From the NCBI GenBank assembly GCA_037976565.1, contig CP137672.1:28484877-28548876 (forward strand): a stretch of 64,000 nt of DNA, written 5' to 3'. This document shows positions 47,122 through 59,263 of the stretch, one piece after another. The translations under genes were made by a program, and so were the position numbers. The notes under the pieces were generated by a model. The model made no database searches. It saw only the letters and a program-made list of their open reading frames with translations, and was not told the DNA's origin. Position 1 is the stretch's first letter, and each line of letters begins with the position of its first letter. Origin of the DNA: Mesocentrotus franciscanus. Its lineage: Eukaryota; Echinodermata; Echinoidea; Camarodonta; Strongylocentrotidae.

Positions 47122-47770
47122 CAGTGACGTAATGAGCAAAAACTTGTTTTGGGGGTGGGGGCAGAAGAAAAATCTGCATCACCACCACTCGTACATGTTA
47201 TATGCAGGCCCCGCGGAACGTTTTTTCAAAGTGGAGTATTAACGATCAGGTAGAGCATAAATTGGCGTGGGGTCCAGGGGCTGAACTCCCGGAAGCTCAG
47301 GGTTTTTTGGCATTAAATTACGGTCAAAAAAGCATATTTAGATACCTTATTTGTGACGCAGGCAAGTCACTAATTGGCGGGGGGTCCAGGAGGCAGAGCC
47401 CCCGGAAGATCAGGGGTTTAGGTATTTAATTACGGTCAGATGAGCATCCAGGGGCCCTCTTTAGGGCTCTTGGTGGGGTCCAGGGGGCAGAGCCCCCGGA
47501 AACTCAGAGGTTTTAGGTATTCAATTACGATCAGATGAGCATCCAGGGACTGTCTTAGGGCCCTTGGTTTGGTCCAGGGGGCGGAGCCCCCGTAAGCTCA
47601 GGGTTCTAAGCATTTAATTACAGTTAGATGAGCATATATTGATACCTCATTAACATTGGCAGGTCACTCATTTTTTCTCTCTCTCTCTTTTTTTCTTTTT
47701 CTCTTTAACATACTTTTTAAAAAAAGTGAGGGGGGCTCGAGCCCCCAAGCCCCTCCGTTCTGTTGGCCCT
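47122..47770 (+). repeat. Element with 94- to 112-bp tandem units
   Basis: Opens with GGCAGTGACGTAATGAGCAA (compare 36171). Units with GTCCAGGGGGC(A/G)GAGCCCCCG and 'ttacggtcagatgagcatccaggg' start near 47271, 47383, 47477 and 47571. It ends with GAGGGGGGCTCGAGCCCCC near 47727-47750, a perfect palindrome. No coding frame. Confidence 0.7.
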
Positions 47771-48671
47771 GAAATGAAGGCTTCTAAATAAGAATATTTG
47801 TTCGCCCCACTGTAAATTTGGGAACTTGTAATTTATCAAACGCATATAAAAGTAGGCCTATGATTCACAAAAAATTGAGAAAAAATACCGGAAAATCATG
47901 GCATTTCAGCAACATTTGTAAATCACTGGTGTCGAATTAAAAATAACTCCATCTCCCCCTCCCCTCCCCCATCAGTACGCCAGTATTCAGGATCTCATGT
48001 CTTCTCACCCCTATAATAAAAAACACACGCTTTCCCATCCTCTCACAATATTTCCACGATATGCGCGTATCGCTAATATAAAATCCTCTATTGATAAATA
48101 TAGGGGCATGCGGAATGCTTAGGAAATTTAATTCCTGTTAACTTTCTTTAAATGGAATTTAATTTATATGTGGTTAAATTCAGGTTTTATTATTTTTTAT
48201 GTTCTTTTTGGTTTTAAAAAAAAGCTATCTTTACTCCTTTACTGCATTTTTTTTTTTGTTTTGTTTTGTTTTTTTTTTTTTTTTGGGGCATTTTGGGGGC
48301 GAAAATGCGTTTTGCCTGCCCCACTTCCGGCGCCTATGCATGATGATGATGATTGTAATGTGGCTTCGGTTTATCCTCGTCGCCAATATGATATTTGGAG
48401 CTGAATAAATTACATGATGACATTCAAAGATGTTGGGTCAGTTGCTGCTCTACAGCACATTTTATATTTGTGTATTAACTGTTTACTGTTTACAACGCAA
48501 CCGTCTCTGTGCATTGTGTGTGACTAGCTATGAAAAGCCAAATGGCGATACTACAATGATAATGATGGTGAAGATCATAGATGATGAAAGTAATGAAATT
48601 ATGATGTTAAAGCTGCTGCTGATGATGATGGTAGCGGAAGACAATTTTCATCTTCATTATTTTGAATACAA
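47771..48671. other. No gene; T-run and (ATG)n simple repeats
   Basis: A T-rich run (48248-48284) and a short (GAT)n at 48340-48352. The frames across them are low complexity. Confidence 0.6.
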
Positions 48672-48679
48672 GGACAGAT

Positions 48680-49357
48680 CAGGGAGGTGATAGAGAAGGA
48701 GTGGAAACTCTTGTAATTTATTCAAACGCATGCGTGAGTTCTAATTTCGGAGAATTTCGGAGTCCAGGCACCAGTTTCACATTTATTACAAAATATTAAA
48801 TTACCAGCAAAATTTCAGTGTAAATTATAAACTTTATATGGGGATTGTATTGGGAATACCCGGTAGTGTATCAAACAATTTTTCAAATTTAGTACTCCGC
48901 CCTTCCTATAATTTGTGTGCCAGAGTTGGTAAAAGAAAAATTAGATCATGACAAAAAACTCAATATTTTAGGATAATGCGCTTATTTTCGCATGTTTTAA
49001 TGTCCCGTCATTTATTCCACGATTTACAACCTTCGATAACTTTAAGTTTGCTAATGCGTGTTTTCGCGTTTCTTTGTATTTTTGCAGTTGGAAAAAAGGA
49101 TGAATTTACACAAGTTTGGGATCGCTTGTTCTACTCATTACACATTCAACAATTTATGAGAAATCATTGAAAGGGACAGCGAACATTTGCTGGGATACCA
49201 TTTTCTGATGTAGGAATTCTAAATCCTAATATTTCATGCGCTCTTTTATCTCACCACCTGGTCAACAGTTGCAGATTAGCGCATAACCTTTCGGCGGCTT
49301 GGAGCATGGGGTCAAATGAGATCGGCTTGATTCTACTCCTTCTCTATCACTTCCCTG
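48680..49357. mobile_element. 678-bp hAT-like MITE
   Basis: CAGGGAGGTGATAGAGAAGG at 48680 is the inverted match of 49333-49357, where the minus strand reads CAGGGAAGTGATAGAGAAGG, over about 24 bases. Flanks GGACAGAT (48672-48679) and GGACAAAT (49357-49364) look like an 8-bp target duplication with one mismatch. A CAGGG start and 8-bp duplication are hAT features. The interior has no transposase. Confidence 0.7.
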
Positions 49358-49365
49358 GACAAATG

Positions 49366-50817
49366 ATATAGTAATAAAACAACATGCTCTTTTAGATTTT
49401 TTAATACAAGTATCAAAGGCAATTGAAAACAGAGAAATCATTGTTGGTATATTTTTAGATTTTAAGAAAGCTTTCGATTCAATTAACCATGATATTCTCC
49501 TTTCAAAACTTTATTATTATGGAATTCGTGGTGTAACCCTTAACTTATTTCGCAGTTATCTAAATGATCGCAAACAATTCACTTTTTTCAATTCTAAAAA
49601 GTCAAGTTTACAATCAGTTTCCTGTGGCATTCCGCAGGGGTCAATTATAGGCCCCCTGCTCTTTTTAATTTATATGAATGATCTACATTCAGTCTCTCCC
49701 ATTTTGAATTTTATACTGTTCGCAGACGATACAAATATATTTTATAAGCATAAAGATGTCAAATGCCTGACCCAAAAATCTGAACAATGAACTTCTAAAA
49801 GTTAGTGAGTGGATTAACACAAATAAACTGCAACTTAACTATGAAAAAAACCCATGTTATGTTATTTAACTCTCCAAAGACGTGTGTTAGTGAAGTAAAA
49901 ATATATATGAATGGCAATTTGATTGAACATACAAATACAACCAAGTTCTTAGGCATTAATATTGATAAAGATCTGAAGTGGAAAACACACGTCTATGAAG
50001 TTCTACGCAAAGTGTCTAAAACAATAGGAATTATGTGTAAACTAAAAGACATCTTGCCAACCAATATTCTTATAATGTTATACAACTCGCTAATATTGCC
50101 TTACATATCCTACTGTAATATCATATGGAGTTTTTGTAAACAACATTTACTTAATCGGATTTTTCTCCTACAAAAAAGAGCAGTTCGTATAATTTGCCAC
50201 AAGCCATTTTTAAGTCCAAGCAGGCCTCTATTCTTGAAACTGAATATATTCCCAATTTCATTATTACATGATTTTCAACTCTGTGTTTTTATGTATTTAT
50301 ATTATCATAACCTATTACCAGATATTTTTTGTAATATATTTCAGTGCAATAATGATATTCATAGTTATAATACCAGGACTTCAGCAGACACTCGTGTAAT
50401 ATATGTTTTTTTTTTCATTTTCAAATGGTATCTTGTTATGCCAAGGACCCACTATCTGGAACAAACTACCCCCAAAACTTCAGCAGTGTGCTTCTTTAAA
50501 CAATTTTAAGCATGATCTGAAACTTCACTTGATGCAGAAACTTTGAATCTGACAACCGCATTTTTTTATGTGTGTAATTTACCATTGTATTATTGTGTTT
50601 TCTTTGTCCCTTTTTTGTGTGTACTTTTTAGGATCATCTACCTATATTAAAGTTTCTGTAACTTTTTTGATGATCCAACCACTTCGTAATTTCCTTTAGT
50701 GTATTTTCTATTTTATTGGCTTATCTATGTTAGCAAGAAATATTCTATTGTATTCTTTGCCTTTGTATGGTTTTATGAAAGTGGTGAATAAATTCAATTC
50801 ATTCAATTCAATTCCTG
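49366..50817 (+). pseudogene. LINE relic: most of the reverse transcriptase and 3' end
   Basis: Translated blocks in order: QHALLDFLIQVSKAIENREI, IFLDFKKAFDSINHDIL (first catalytic Asp), SYLNDRKQF, SCGIPQGSIIGPLLFLIYMN, FILFADDTNIF (FADD loop), then in a 234-codon open frame WINTNKLQLNYEKTHVML, TTKFLGINIDKDLKWKTH, LYNSLILPYISYCNIIW and LLQKRAVRIICHKPF. This is the fingers-palm-thumb of a CR1/L2-type LINE. A stop or frameshift near 49787 separates the two halves. The 5' portion with endonuclease is missing. The 3' end is AATAAATTCAATTCATTCAA, a short-repeat tail. Confidence 0.9.
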
Positions 50818-50825
50818 ATGATCCA

Positions 50826-51815
50826 TAGGTGAAGACATCCCAGGTACATGTCTCCCAATCCAGAGCAGAAGGGTTTGACCTGAGTAGACTGCAACGTTTC
50901 TCTAGTTGGCTTGCTGCAAGGAAAGCAATAGCAAATTGTCTGCTCTTCATTTCACGCTTGAAACAACGCTGTAAAAAGAGACGTGATAAGAAAGCAAGTG
51001 ACGACCCAACAACCAAAAGGGGTGTTACTATACAGAACCTTCATCTAGCAGAGATTGCAATTCTAAAGCACGTTCAGAAGGAAGCCTTTAGAGATGAAAT
51101 TCAGATCCTGAAATCTATGCAGAAGAACCAGGGTCTGACTGAAAGAAAGAAGAGGCGTCAAATCAAGAAAGCTAGTCGTCTACATGGTCTTGATGCCTTC
51201 TTAGATGACAATGACATCCTGAGGGTAGGGGGCGGATTCGAAGAGGTGATGACTCTTATGTTAGGAGACACCCAGCAATTCTTCCGCAAAGTCTCCACAT
51301 CACGGAACTGATAATTCGTCATTGTCATGAACTTACAGCACATCAGGGGAGAGGCATGACACTCAATCAGATCAGAGAGAATGGATTCTGCGTTCTTGGA
51401 GGCAGTAATCGAGTATCAAAATTCATAAGGAAATGTGTCATGTGCCACAAACTACGCAGCCCAACCCAAATCCAAAAAATGTCGGATCTACCTTCTGACA
51501 GAGTCATCGAGACGTCACCCTTCACATATTGAGGGATGGACTGCTTTGGACCTTGGGTGATTAAGGAAGGTAGAAAGGAAATGAAGAGATATGGTCTCCT
51601 CTTCACCTGCATGGCCTCGAGAGCAGTACACATTGAAACACTCAACAGCTTGACTACGGATTCATTCATTCAAGCACTTTGTCGTTTCACAGCTCTTCGA
51701 GGACCAGTGCAGCAACTGAGAAGTGATAGAGGGACAAACTTTGTGGGAGCTGAGGCAGAACTAAAAGGGGCCTGGTCGGAAATGGATCATCAGAAGGTAA
51801 AGGACTGTCTTCTAT
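50826..51815 (+). pseudogene. BEL/Pao relic: region before integrase and integrase core
   Basis: Frame one carries LSRLQRFSSWLAARKAIANC, then ILKHVQKEAFRDEI, then ILRVGG near 51220, conserved landmarks upstream of BEL/Pao integrase. A one-base shift near 51228 moves the rest to another frame: a zinc-binding H..H...C..C block (IIRHCHEL..CVMCHKLR), an in-frame TGA at 51530-51532 directly before GMDCFGPW (first catalytic Asp), then YGLLFTCMASRAVHIE, LTTDSFIQALCRF and LRSDRGTNFVGAEAEL (second Asp). Homology stops at about 51815, before the last catalytic Glu. It is a dead fragment with no LTR nearby. Confidence 0.9.
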
Positions 51816-52165
51816 TAAAGGAGCATGGGTGCTCGGAAGCTCAAAAACAAGTTTTTCAAATAGATTCTAAATAATAAAATTACAATGGAAAGCTGTTTCG
51901 GAACCTGAAGTGTAAGCATGTCCAAATTTGGGTATTACTCCGTCCCGCTTTGATACAAATATTCCTGGCTAAAATAATATACGAGAAATCTCAGACAGAC
52001 ATATAACTGAAGTTGAAAATGGAAACAATATTTTGGCTTCTGTATATTAAAGTATACCTGATATTCAGGTCCACCATCCTTTACAAGAATACAGATATAT
52101 ATATCAATCATAATGTAATTCATGAAATAAGTGAAAACCCTAAAACGCAAAATACCGAACTACAT
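51816..52165 (+). repeat. Repeat E, copy 1
   Basis: Shares GTGCTCGGAAGCTCAA, 'aaattacaatggaaa', GAAGTGTAAGCATGTCCAAA and AATACCGAACTACATTT with 57960-58235 in the same order. Copy 1 abuts the broken BEL integrase. Confidence 0.8.
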
Positions 52166-52844
52166 TTGTAAATTTAGCTATGGTATGGTAACCTTGAACC
52201 TAAGATGTCTTTTAACCGTTAAGCTGATTTTGAATACATGGAGAAAACCTGCATTTTACAGACTTTTTTTGTTGTAAAAGTTGTTTACCCTTCCAGCGGG
52301 TTCACTTAATTTGTACAATCATATCAATAGTAGCAGCAGATAGATATATGCAGTGTTCCAGATATTTAGTATATGAATATTAGAATAGGAAAAAGTGTAT
52401 AATTATAGGGAAATATATCATGTATATGGTGAAAAACACACGGATCCGTACTATAATACTCCAAATGATCACAATAAATTCCTCCGTCCCCGGTACTTAT
52501 TAATCAATTTTTATGAAATTTATTTAGGCTCCGGCATTCTCTAAAATAAGATACCAACGACTTTCAAGCCATAACATATTTATACCCTAACCTATAGACC
52601 GACTTTGTACTGCTAAGCTGATGATCTTGCAAATTTGGTTTAGGTTGGTGTAGAAAACAAGAACATTTATTTATTTGAATCCAGCAAATTATAACAAAAT
52701 CACTAGATATTGCTTTATCTTACAAATATGTTCGATAATTGCACACCCCCCCCAAAAAAAAGGCTTGGTTCAAGCCTGCCTACACGTGGCATTTATAAAG
52801 AGAGTAATAATTGAAATAATTAAAAAAAAAACATTCTAAACTTA
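52166..52844. other. No feature recognised
   Basis: AT-rich sequence without exon signals. Confidence 0.5.
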
Positions 52845-53100
52845 TATTTCAATTTCAATTTCATTTATTTCCACAGATTCATAAAAAGACAATATAAATT
52901 ACAATCCAATATATAAGCATTAAAACAAAAATTGAACCTGCAGAGGGGGTGATCAAAAACCACGAGGTTTGTCGGGGATCATCCCCTGCTTAAAATTACA
53001 ATATTCAAATACATATTTTTTGACTAAACAATAAACACAGACAAACAAATATATATATTACAAGCAAATCTATGTGTGGATGTTATGATGCTCCTCTACT
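52845..53100 (-). mobile_element. 3' end of a LINE (minus strand)
   Basis: On the minus strand the sequence ends AAATGAAATTGAAATTGAAA, a short-repeat tail. It is preceded by GGGGATGATCCCCGACAAAC and 'ccccctctgcaggttcaat', with a GGGGATGATCCCC hairpin. No coding region remains. Confidence 0.55.
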
Positions 53101-54970
53101 CTACTACTATATCAGTTTTTTTTCTTCTTCATAAACTATGCTTTTAAGTACGTGATTGTACGGCCGGCTAATATCGTAAGGCATATTCGATTTAAGAATT
53201 TATCTTTCGATTACACTTAGGCCTGCTTTTGACATAAATTAAATTGTTTATTACGCTACAGTTTAAATGATGTGAAATACACAAGATCGCTAATATCGAC
53301 ATTAATATTATAGATCACATTTTTTGTCTAATACAGTCACAGCATGTTCTCCGACTTATTATTTCTTAACTTTCCTTCCTCCAATGACAATAGAAGCCTC
53401 TCCTCATCCAAACACACTGACTTGATGTGAGGGGATTTTTGCTTTCATATTTGAATTCCAACAATTTCAAATTGATTCTACCACATCACGATGAGAAAGA
53501 GAAAATTAAATTTCCCTCGAAGAAAAGCCAATATGAACCTACAACTTTTCAGGAGATATTAGTTGGTCTAGCGGTCATGTTCGTGTTATTGTCTACAAAG
53601 TGACTCCCATCGGATAGGCGCTCAAAATCTTCATTATGAAAGGATTGACAATATTTCGAAATAAAGAAATAGAAAAGATATCTTAATTGAAATACTTTGT
53701 TATGTTGGACATGCAAACCACCTTTACCCATAAAAGCGAACATGGAGTGCATGGGTGATAGGCGCTCAAAAACATTAAAGAGTAAAATTTCAAAGAAAAC
53801 TGAGGGAACTTAAAATCCATGCATGTATACATTTGGGCACATTTCTCCGTTCTGCTTCGAAACAAAATAACATGGCTGGATAAAAGAAAAGTACACAATT
53901 TCAGGAAGAATCCGACAAACCAAACAGAGCTGAATAGTGATTCCAAGTATGGTGATTATATCTACGCTAATATTTTGAAAGTTTTATCGGTAATGGACCC
54001 GATGTTTCTGTTCTCACACTCGCACGTTATATTATAGGATTTCCCGCCCAATTTCATCAGAGTTGCATTCGAATTCATGAATAGGCGTTCAAGTTTGAAC
54101 GATTTTCGTCAACTCTCTGCTCTCATGGTTCATTTTCATTCTTTGAGCATTCAATTTCGTTTTATATCATTCCTTTTAAACTTTATTTCATTCAATTTAG
54201 AGAGAAATCCATTCAATTTCGCACCTTAATACCAATTTCAATTTCATTTATAAGCACACACCTTCGCACTTTGAACGTTCGAAATAAATTAACATAAACA
54301 AGTTCTGTAGTTCTATGTAATTCTTACCGCAATTTGTTCACGTCATATTTCCCTTTTTAAATTAAAAAAAAACTATTTTTAATTATATAATTCCATTTTC
54401 ATTTTTAAACTTTCAGAATGTTTATTTTTTAATCATATTTTATATATTTCTTTTCTTTCTAATCTTCTCTTCCAGTTTCAATTTATTCCCTAGCAGTATG
54501 GATATAACACTTAGAGAATGGTTATAACTCATAATTTTGTTACATGTAAGTAAGTACTTATCATGTACTTACTTTATTATCATGTAAGATATTTCAATAT
54601 AAGGCAAAGGTCCCATTTCAAGGTAAATAAAGTTTGCATAAATAAATTCATTCAAACAGATGCAGATTGCAAAGAACTTAAACAGTAAAAGAAAAAGACT
54701 GCCAAAATGCTATAAATGATTGCCTATTCGTGAATTTCAATACCTTAACGTTCATCAGGGCGGTGCAAATTTGAACGCGCTTTTTACGCGTTTATGTGAG
54801 AAAATCATGAAATCGCATGCTAATGCAATTAAATTTAATGAACTAGGTAGCTTTTTGAATATGGATCACTGTGATCATTCAAATTCGCTCGAAAATGAAT
54901 GATCGCTTCGTTAAATCGGATGCAACACTGATGGAATTGGGCGGGAAAACCTGTATTTGTTACTAACATT
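53101..54970. other. No supported gene
   Basis: AT-rich. 53685-53740 is distantly similar to 61365-61420 ('cttaattgaaat', 'tttgttatg', 'cataaaag'). Frames of 60-87 codons have no motif. Confidence 0.5.
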
Positions 54971-55370
54971 AAATTTAAAGACCAGTTCTGGTCATGCGAT
55001 TGCATTGTGAAAGAAACGTTGTGGTATCGATCAGAAAAGGTTGATCATCTAGCATATAAGTATTGGTGTGTACTGCAAGGTTCTGGAATCATCAGAATGA
55101 TAAGAAATTTGGCCCAGTCTTGGTAAAGTTACAAGTACTGTACACAGAAAGATGTATATGGGACTACGCGACCACGTTCGCGATATTTATTTGGTCCCAA
55201 TAGATATAATAATTTACCAAATATATCAATTAGTAGGCGGTTTCCCGACTTTCCCGGCAAAATTTGTATCATCACGTATTAGTCAAAACATATTCTTTCA
55301 CATGATTGGTAATGTGAGCTTCCATTTCATTTTTTTGAGAGAGGGGCGTTTCCAAAACTGGTCTTTACCT
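54971..55370. mobile_element. MITE-G copy 2
   Basis: Reverse complement of 27428-27810. Ends TTTAAAGACCAGTTCTGG and the complement of AAAGACCAGTTTTGGAAACG. Frames in it are not conserved between the two copies. Confidence 0.8.
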
Positions 55371-55384
55371 TTAAACATAGGATG

Positions 55385-55550
55385 GTTAGGGGTAAGACCG
55401 GATAACATTATACATGTACATGTATATCCAAGCCCACAGCTTTGATATGACAAGGTGGAAGAATATATATTTTGGATAATGTTATCCGGTCTTACTCCTA
55501 CCTTATCCAAGCTCATATCTTGGATATGGCCAGCTGTGGGCTGTTTAGTG
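55385..55550. repeat. Double inverted repeat
   Basis: GGGGTAAGACCGGATAACATTAT at about 55389 pairs with ATAATGTTATCCGGTCTTAC at about 55476-55495. CCAAGCCCACAGCTTTGATA at 55429 pairs imperfectly with ATCTTGGATATGGCCAGCTG and TGGGCT around 55517-55542. It looks like two overlapping hairpins, possibly a small foldback element. Confidence 0.65.
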
Positions 55551-57310
55551 CCGACTCGCCGCAAAAAGGGGATTCAGATACGTGCGCGACAGCGCAATCT
55601 AGTGCCGAATGAACGTGTCTAATCATGTGAAGAAAGAAACAAATATTTTACCAATATGAAAAACAACCCAAACGGTCTATAATTAAATGTCAATACTGTG
55701 GCTAAAACAAGTTTACATAGATCGAATTTCAATGTTTTTAGGGAGATTGTATATGTGTTAAAAATAACATTAAATTATACTCACTGTTTACTGTTTACAA
55801 AATGAATCGTGAAAGGAGCCCTCGAGTCTTCTCCTCAGAAATATTTATACAATTGTACCCGAGTTAAAAGGATTCACACACAATCTTGCACAGTTCCAAT
55901 GAAAGTAACGTATATAGGCAACACGTAACATGAGAGGTCTGTTCCGAAACAAGAAACAAAATGGCGTTTACAATGTTTCTTTCATGAATCCGGTTGTGAC
56001 ACGAAGCTGAAAGGTGCGGTGTGTCGAAGAAAAATGATCTAGAAATCAGTCTCTCCCAGATTCCCTTTGCAAAATCGTGCTTCGTCCCATCAGATTTTCA
56101 TGTAGAAATAACGGAAAACCCGTATGAATGAAATGCATAGGATGCGTGAGTCTGTATTTCTCAGTCTGGTGATATTGAGCTGAGCGCATACGTATAACTA
56201 CAGTACAGCTAACCAATCAAACAAAGGAATGCATACCTCACTTTCTCGGCTTTGGATTGCAAATAATATCACTGCCATGACTAATACCCTGTCGGCCGCC
56301 GAATCAGGGGTAGCATACTACGAGCGCGGAACTAGAGGTCGAGGGCGTGGCCGAGTGAAGGAAACGTCACGCTTTATACATATTCATTGGATAGCGCACG
56401 CAATACAAATTCATATTTTGTATGTATTTCTTGGTTTGGCACAGGAATTTGACATTCGTAGGCCAAGGGCTGTATTGTCTCAACAATTTTAACAGATACA
56501 CATGTATGTATGTCAGCTTTTAGTGAAGGCAGTGACGTATATAAAGCGATTATAAATGTTTCTCCCGTCATCAAAATAATGGCTACATGTTCCATCACAT
56601 GTGAGAAGACACAAAGTGATTCATGTGGATTATTTATTTTTTTCCTTTCTGAGCATAAAACAACACACTTTCCAACGAAAATGGAAAATAGATTTAAACT
56701 TATTTGTCATTGTTGTGGTGAAATACTTGATGTCGGATACAAGATATTTTATATTATCAGACTTGGCTATAATTAAGTTTACGATAGTCATTTGCTTGGC
56801 CAGTTAAAAAGGTATAATCGTGAATACTATACTTGGTATCACATGGTTTGTAGCACTTTTTTGTGGTCTTATCTTTGAAAGAAAATATTTTCTAAGTACA
56901 ATAAACTTATGTGCTTTTTCAGATGTGTCACGATTTTACTGATCTAATGTAATATTAATTCGATAGAGAAATTTGTCAACATAAATGTTTGTCAAGTACC
57001 TATTAAAAAAGCTCTTTCATCGATTCAGTCTAAAAAAAACTCCACCCCATTAATTTTATTGAGAAATTAAATGGCAAAAAAGCAAAAACAAAAAGGAGAA
57101 TGTGTGGGAGGATGCGTGTGTACTTTATACTGGAAATTATTTATGTTAGCAGTTCCAAACACACCAAACAAACTGTCAGCGAATCCAAACGTCCTTTTGA
57201 CATTCTTTTCAAGATTGAAATACCTGCAAGACCCATGATTATATTTTAGTCTGCCAGTGACATATTGTGGGCAATTGCTTTCTTGACCTGTAGCAGGAGG
57301 GTGAATCAAC
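55551..57310. other. No supported gene
   Basis: An 80-codon minus frame (57067-57309) contains YVTGRLKYNHGSCRYFN and a possible acceptor, but no partner exon was identified. Confidence 0.4.
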
Positions 57311-57319
57311 TTAAGATTG

Positions 57320-57400
57320 TGCTAATTGTAGATCATTGGTATGAACGACATGGTCTGAATGACCATGTTGACGCGCAAAAGGGATTATTTTAATATTCTT
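57320..57400 (+). repeat. Repeat F, copy 1
   Basis: GTAGATCATTGGTATGAACG and ATGGTCTGA..G.CCATGTTGAC also occur at 62322-62385, right before the R2-like coding frame. Confidence 0.7.
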
Positions 57401-57667
57401 TAGAATTACTATAGCCATTAGATAATTATGTCATTATTACATAATGTAGGAAGGAAGCTCTCTTTGTTAAGTTGAAGACAAAGTCATCACCCTAAATTTG
57501 ACGATTCTACAAGTTACCTTGCTCGCACCCTAACGAACTGTCCTCTGCAAATTAAAAAATAATTGTGTTATGGAACTGATTGTGTGTAGTATCTTTCTGT
57601 TCTTCTTCCTATTTTTATGATGTACACGATATGGGTTTACTCATGGACCCTAGGTTTTTTCAACACA

Positions 57668-57730
57668 AGGGAGATAGATATATATATATATAGAGAGAGA
57701 GAGAGAGGGAGAGAGAGGGGTAGAGACAGA
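57668..57730. repeat. (TA)n/(GA)n microsatellite
   Basis: ATATATATATAT followed by a GAGAGAG run. Confidence 0.9.
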
Positions 57731-57952
57731 AGAGTGACTTTGCCTGGAAACCACACATACCATGATATATGGACTGGCACACACTTTTTATCATGTCATA
57801 TTAAGTTGGTGAATAAGATATTCCATACGGCTGAGCTTTTAACAAGGGTAAAAGAAGAAAGAAAAACACATTTGAAAGGAACATTCTGAAAGGGAATGTA
57901 CATTGATTGAAATCATTTGTAAGGTATTCACTGATCATTGATTGTCACCTGT

Positions 57953-58235
57953 GGAACGTGGGTGCTTGGAAGCTCAACAAAATTTTTGTCGAATAGAATC
58001 TAAAGAGTAAAATTACAATGGAAAACTATTCGGAAACTTGAAGTGTAAGCATGTCCAAATTTGGGCATTAATCCGTTCTGCTCTGATACAAACCTTCCTG
58101 GCTAAAGCAAAACGAGAAAACTCCGAAAGAAATAAGTGAAATAAGCGAAAATCCAACCTCAAGTTCTGGTTGCAATAAGGAAATAAAAAAATGAAGAAAT
58201 AAATGTAAATACCGAACTACATTTATACATTTAAA
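57953..58235 (+). repeat. Repeat E, copy 2
   Basis: Counterpart of 51816-52165, diverged by substitutions and small indels. Confidence 0.8.
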
Positions 58236-58813
58236 AACTGTGTTCAATTTGGGACCATTAAATCATTACTTGGTCGCTATAGATATGCCAACGTATCACA
58301 CATACTAAAATTTATTGCACACAGATGTAACGGACTGCACAAACAAAAAACTCTTGGCCCTGAAGTATTTTTTTTTCTTCTAATATATTTCAAAAAATGA
58401 TGGAGGCGGCGCTAACAGGGGGCTCGAGGGAGGGGAGGCTCGAGGGCCCCTCCCCCCCACTTCATCAAGTACCCCAAAATTCCCCTTTTTGCGTTTTAAA
58501 GAGTCCCTTTTTGATTCAGATAAAACACCCTTTTCTTTTTAATAAGTGCCCCTTCCTCCTTCTAATAAGTGCCCCATATTTACTCCTAATAAAAGTGTCC
58601 CTGTTCTAATCATACACGGGCCTCTTTTTACTTTGATAAGTGCCCCTTGTCAATAGTAATATGTGCTCCTTTTCATCTCTAATGAATGCCCCTTTTTAAG
58701 TATGCGAAATACCTCTTTTCGGTTCTGATGACTGCCCCTTTTAGGTATGAGAAATGTCCCTTGTCAGCTCTGATAAGTGCCCCTTTACTTTGACAGGTGG
58801 CCCTTTTCCTTGT

Positions 58814-59097
58814 TAATAATAATAATAATTATAATAACAATATTGGACATTTTTATAGCGCACATATCCACCACGCAAGGTACTCAAGGTACTCTAATAT
58901 TACCCCGGCTCTGCTAGGCTACGGATTTTGGTTTTCTCATTATTCAAGGAAATCCTTCCTACCGGTACCCATTTATCAGCTGGGTGGATAGTGGCAGATT
59001 AATATCTGGCCAAATGACATTAGTGCTGTGGTTGGACTCGAACCACGAACCACGTGATCCACAGTCTGAAGATGTATCCAGTAGACCACGACACCGC
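58814..59097 (-). mobile_element. SINE-2, full copy inside the GTGCCCC array
   Basis: Minus-strand head GCGGTGTCGTGGTCTACTGG at 59097 and box B GGTTCGAGTCC at about 59042-59032, with the body in the same order as 21478-21771 and an (ATT)n tail at 58814-58840. Array units lie directly on both sides, so it inserted into the array. Confidence 0.85.
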
Positions 59098-59263
59098 TAC
59101 CTAATAACTGCCCCTTCACTTCTTATAAATGCCCCTTTTCACCGATGGTAAGTGCCCCTATCAATTTCACTTGTACTCTTGATGCAATTTCCTTTTGAAG
59201 TGTAGCTTTTTACTTATACGTACCACTGTCGCTTCCATATTGTGCCCCTTTGCGGTCATCTAA

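Noticed and set aside
57067..57309. 80-codon minus-strand frame as an exon
   Set aside because: It has a plausible acceptor and a compact sequence, but no partner exon, no known motif and no phase support.
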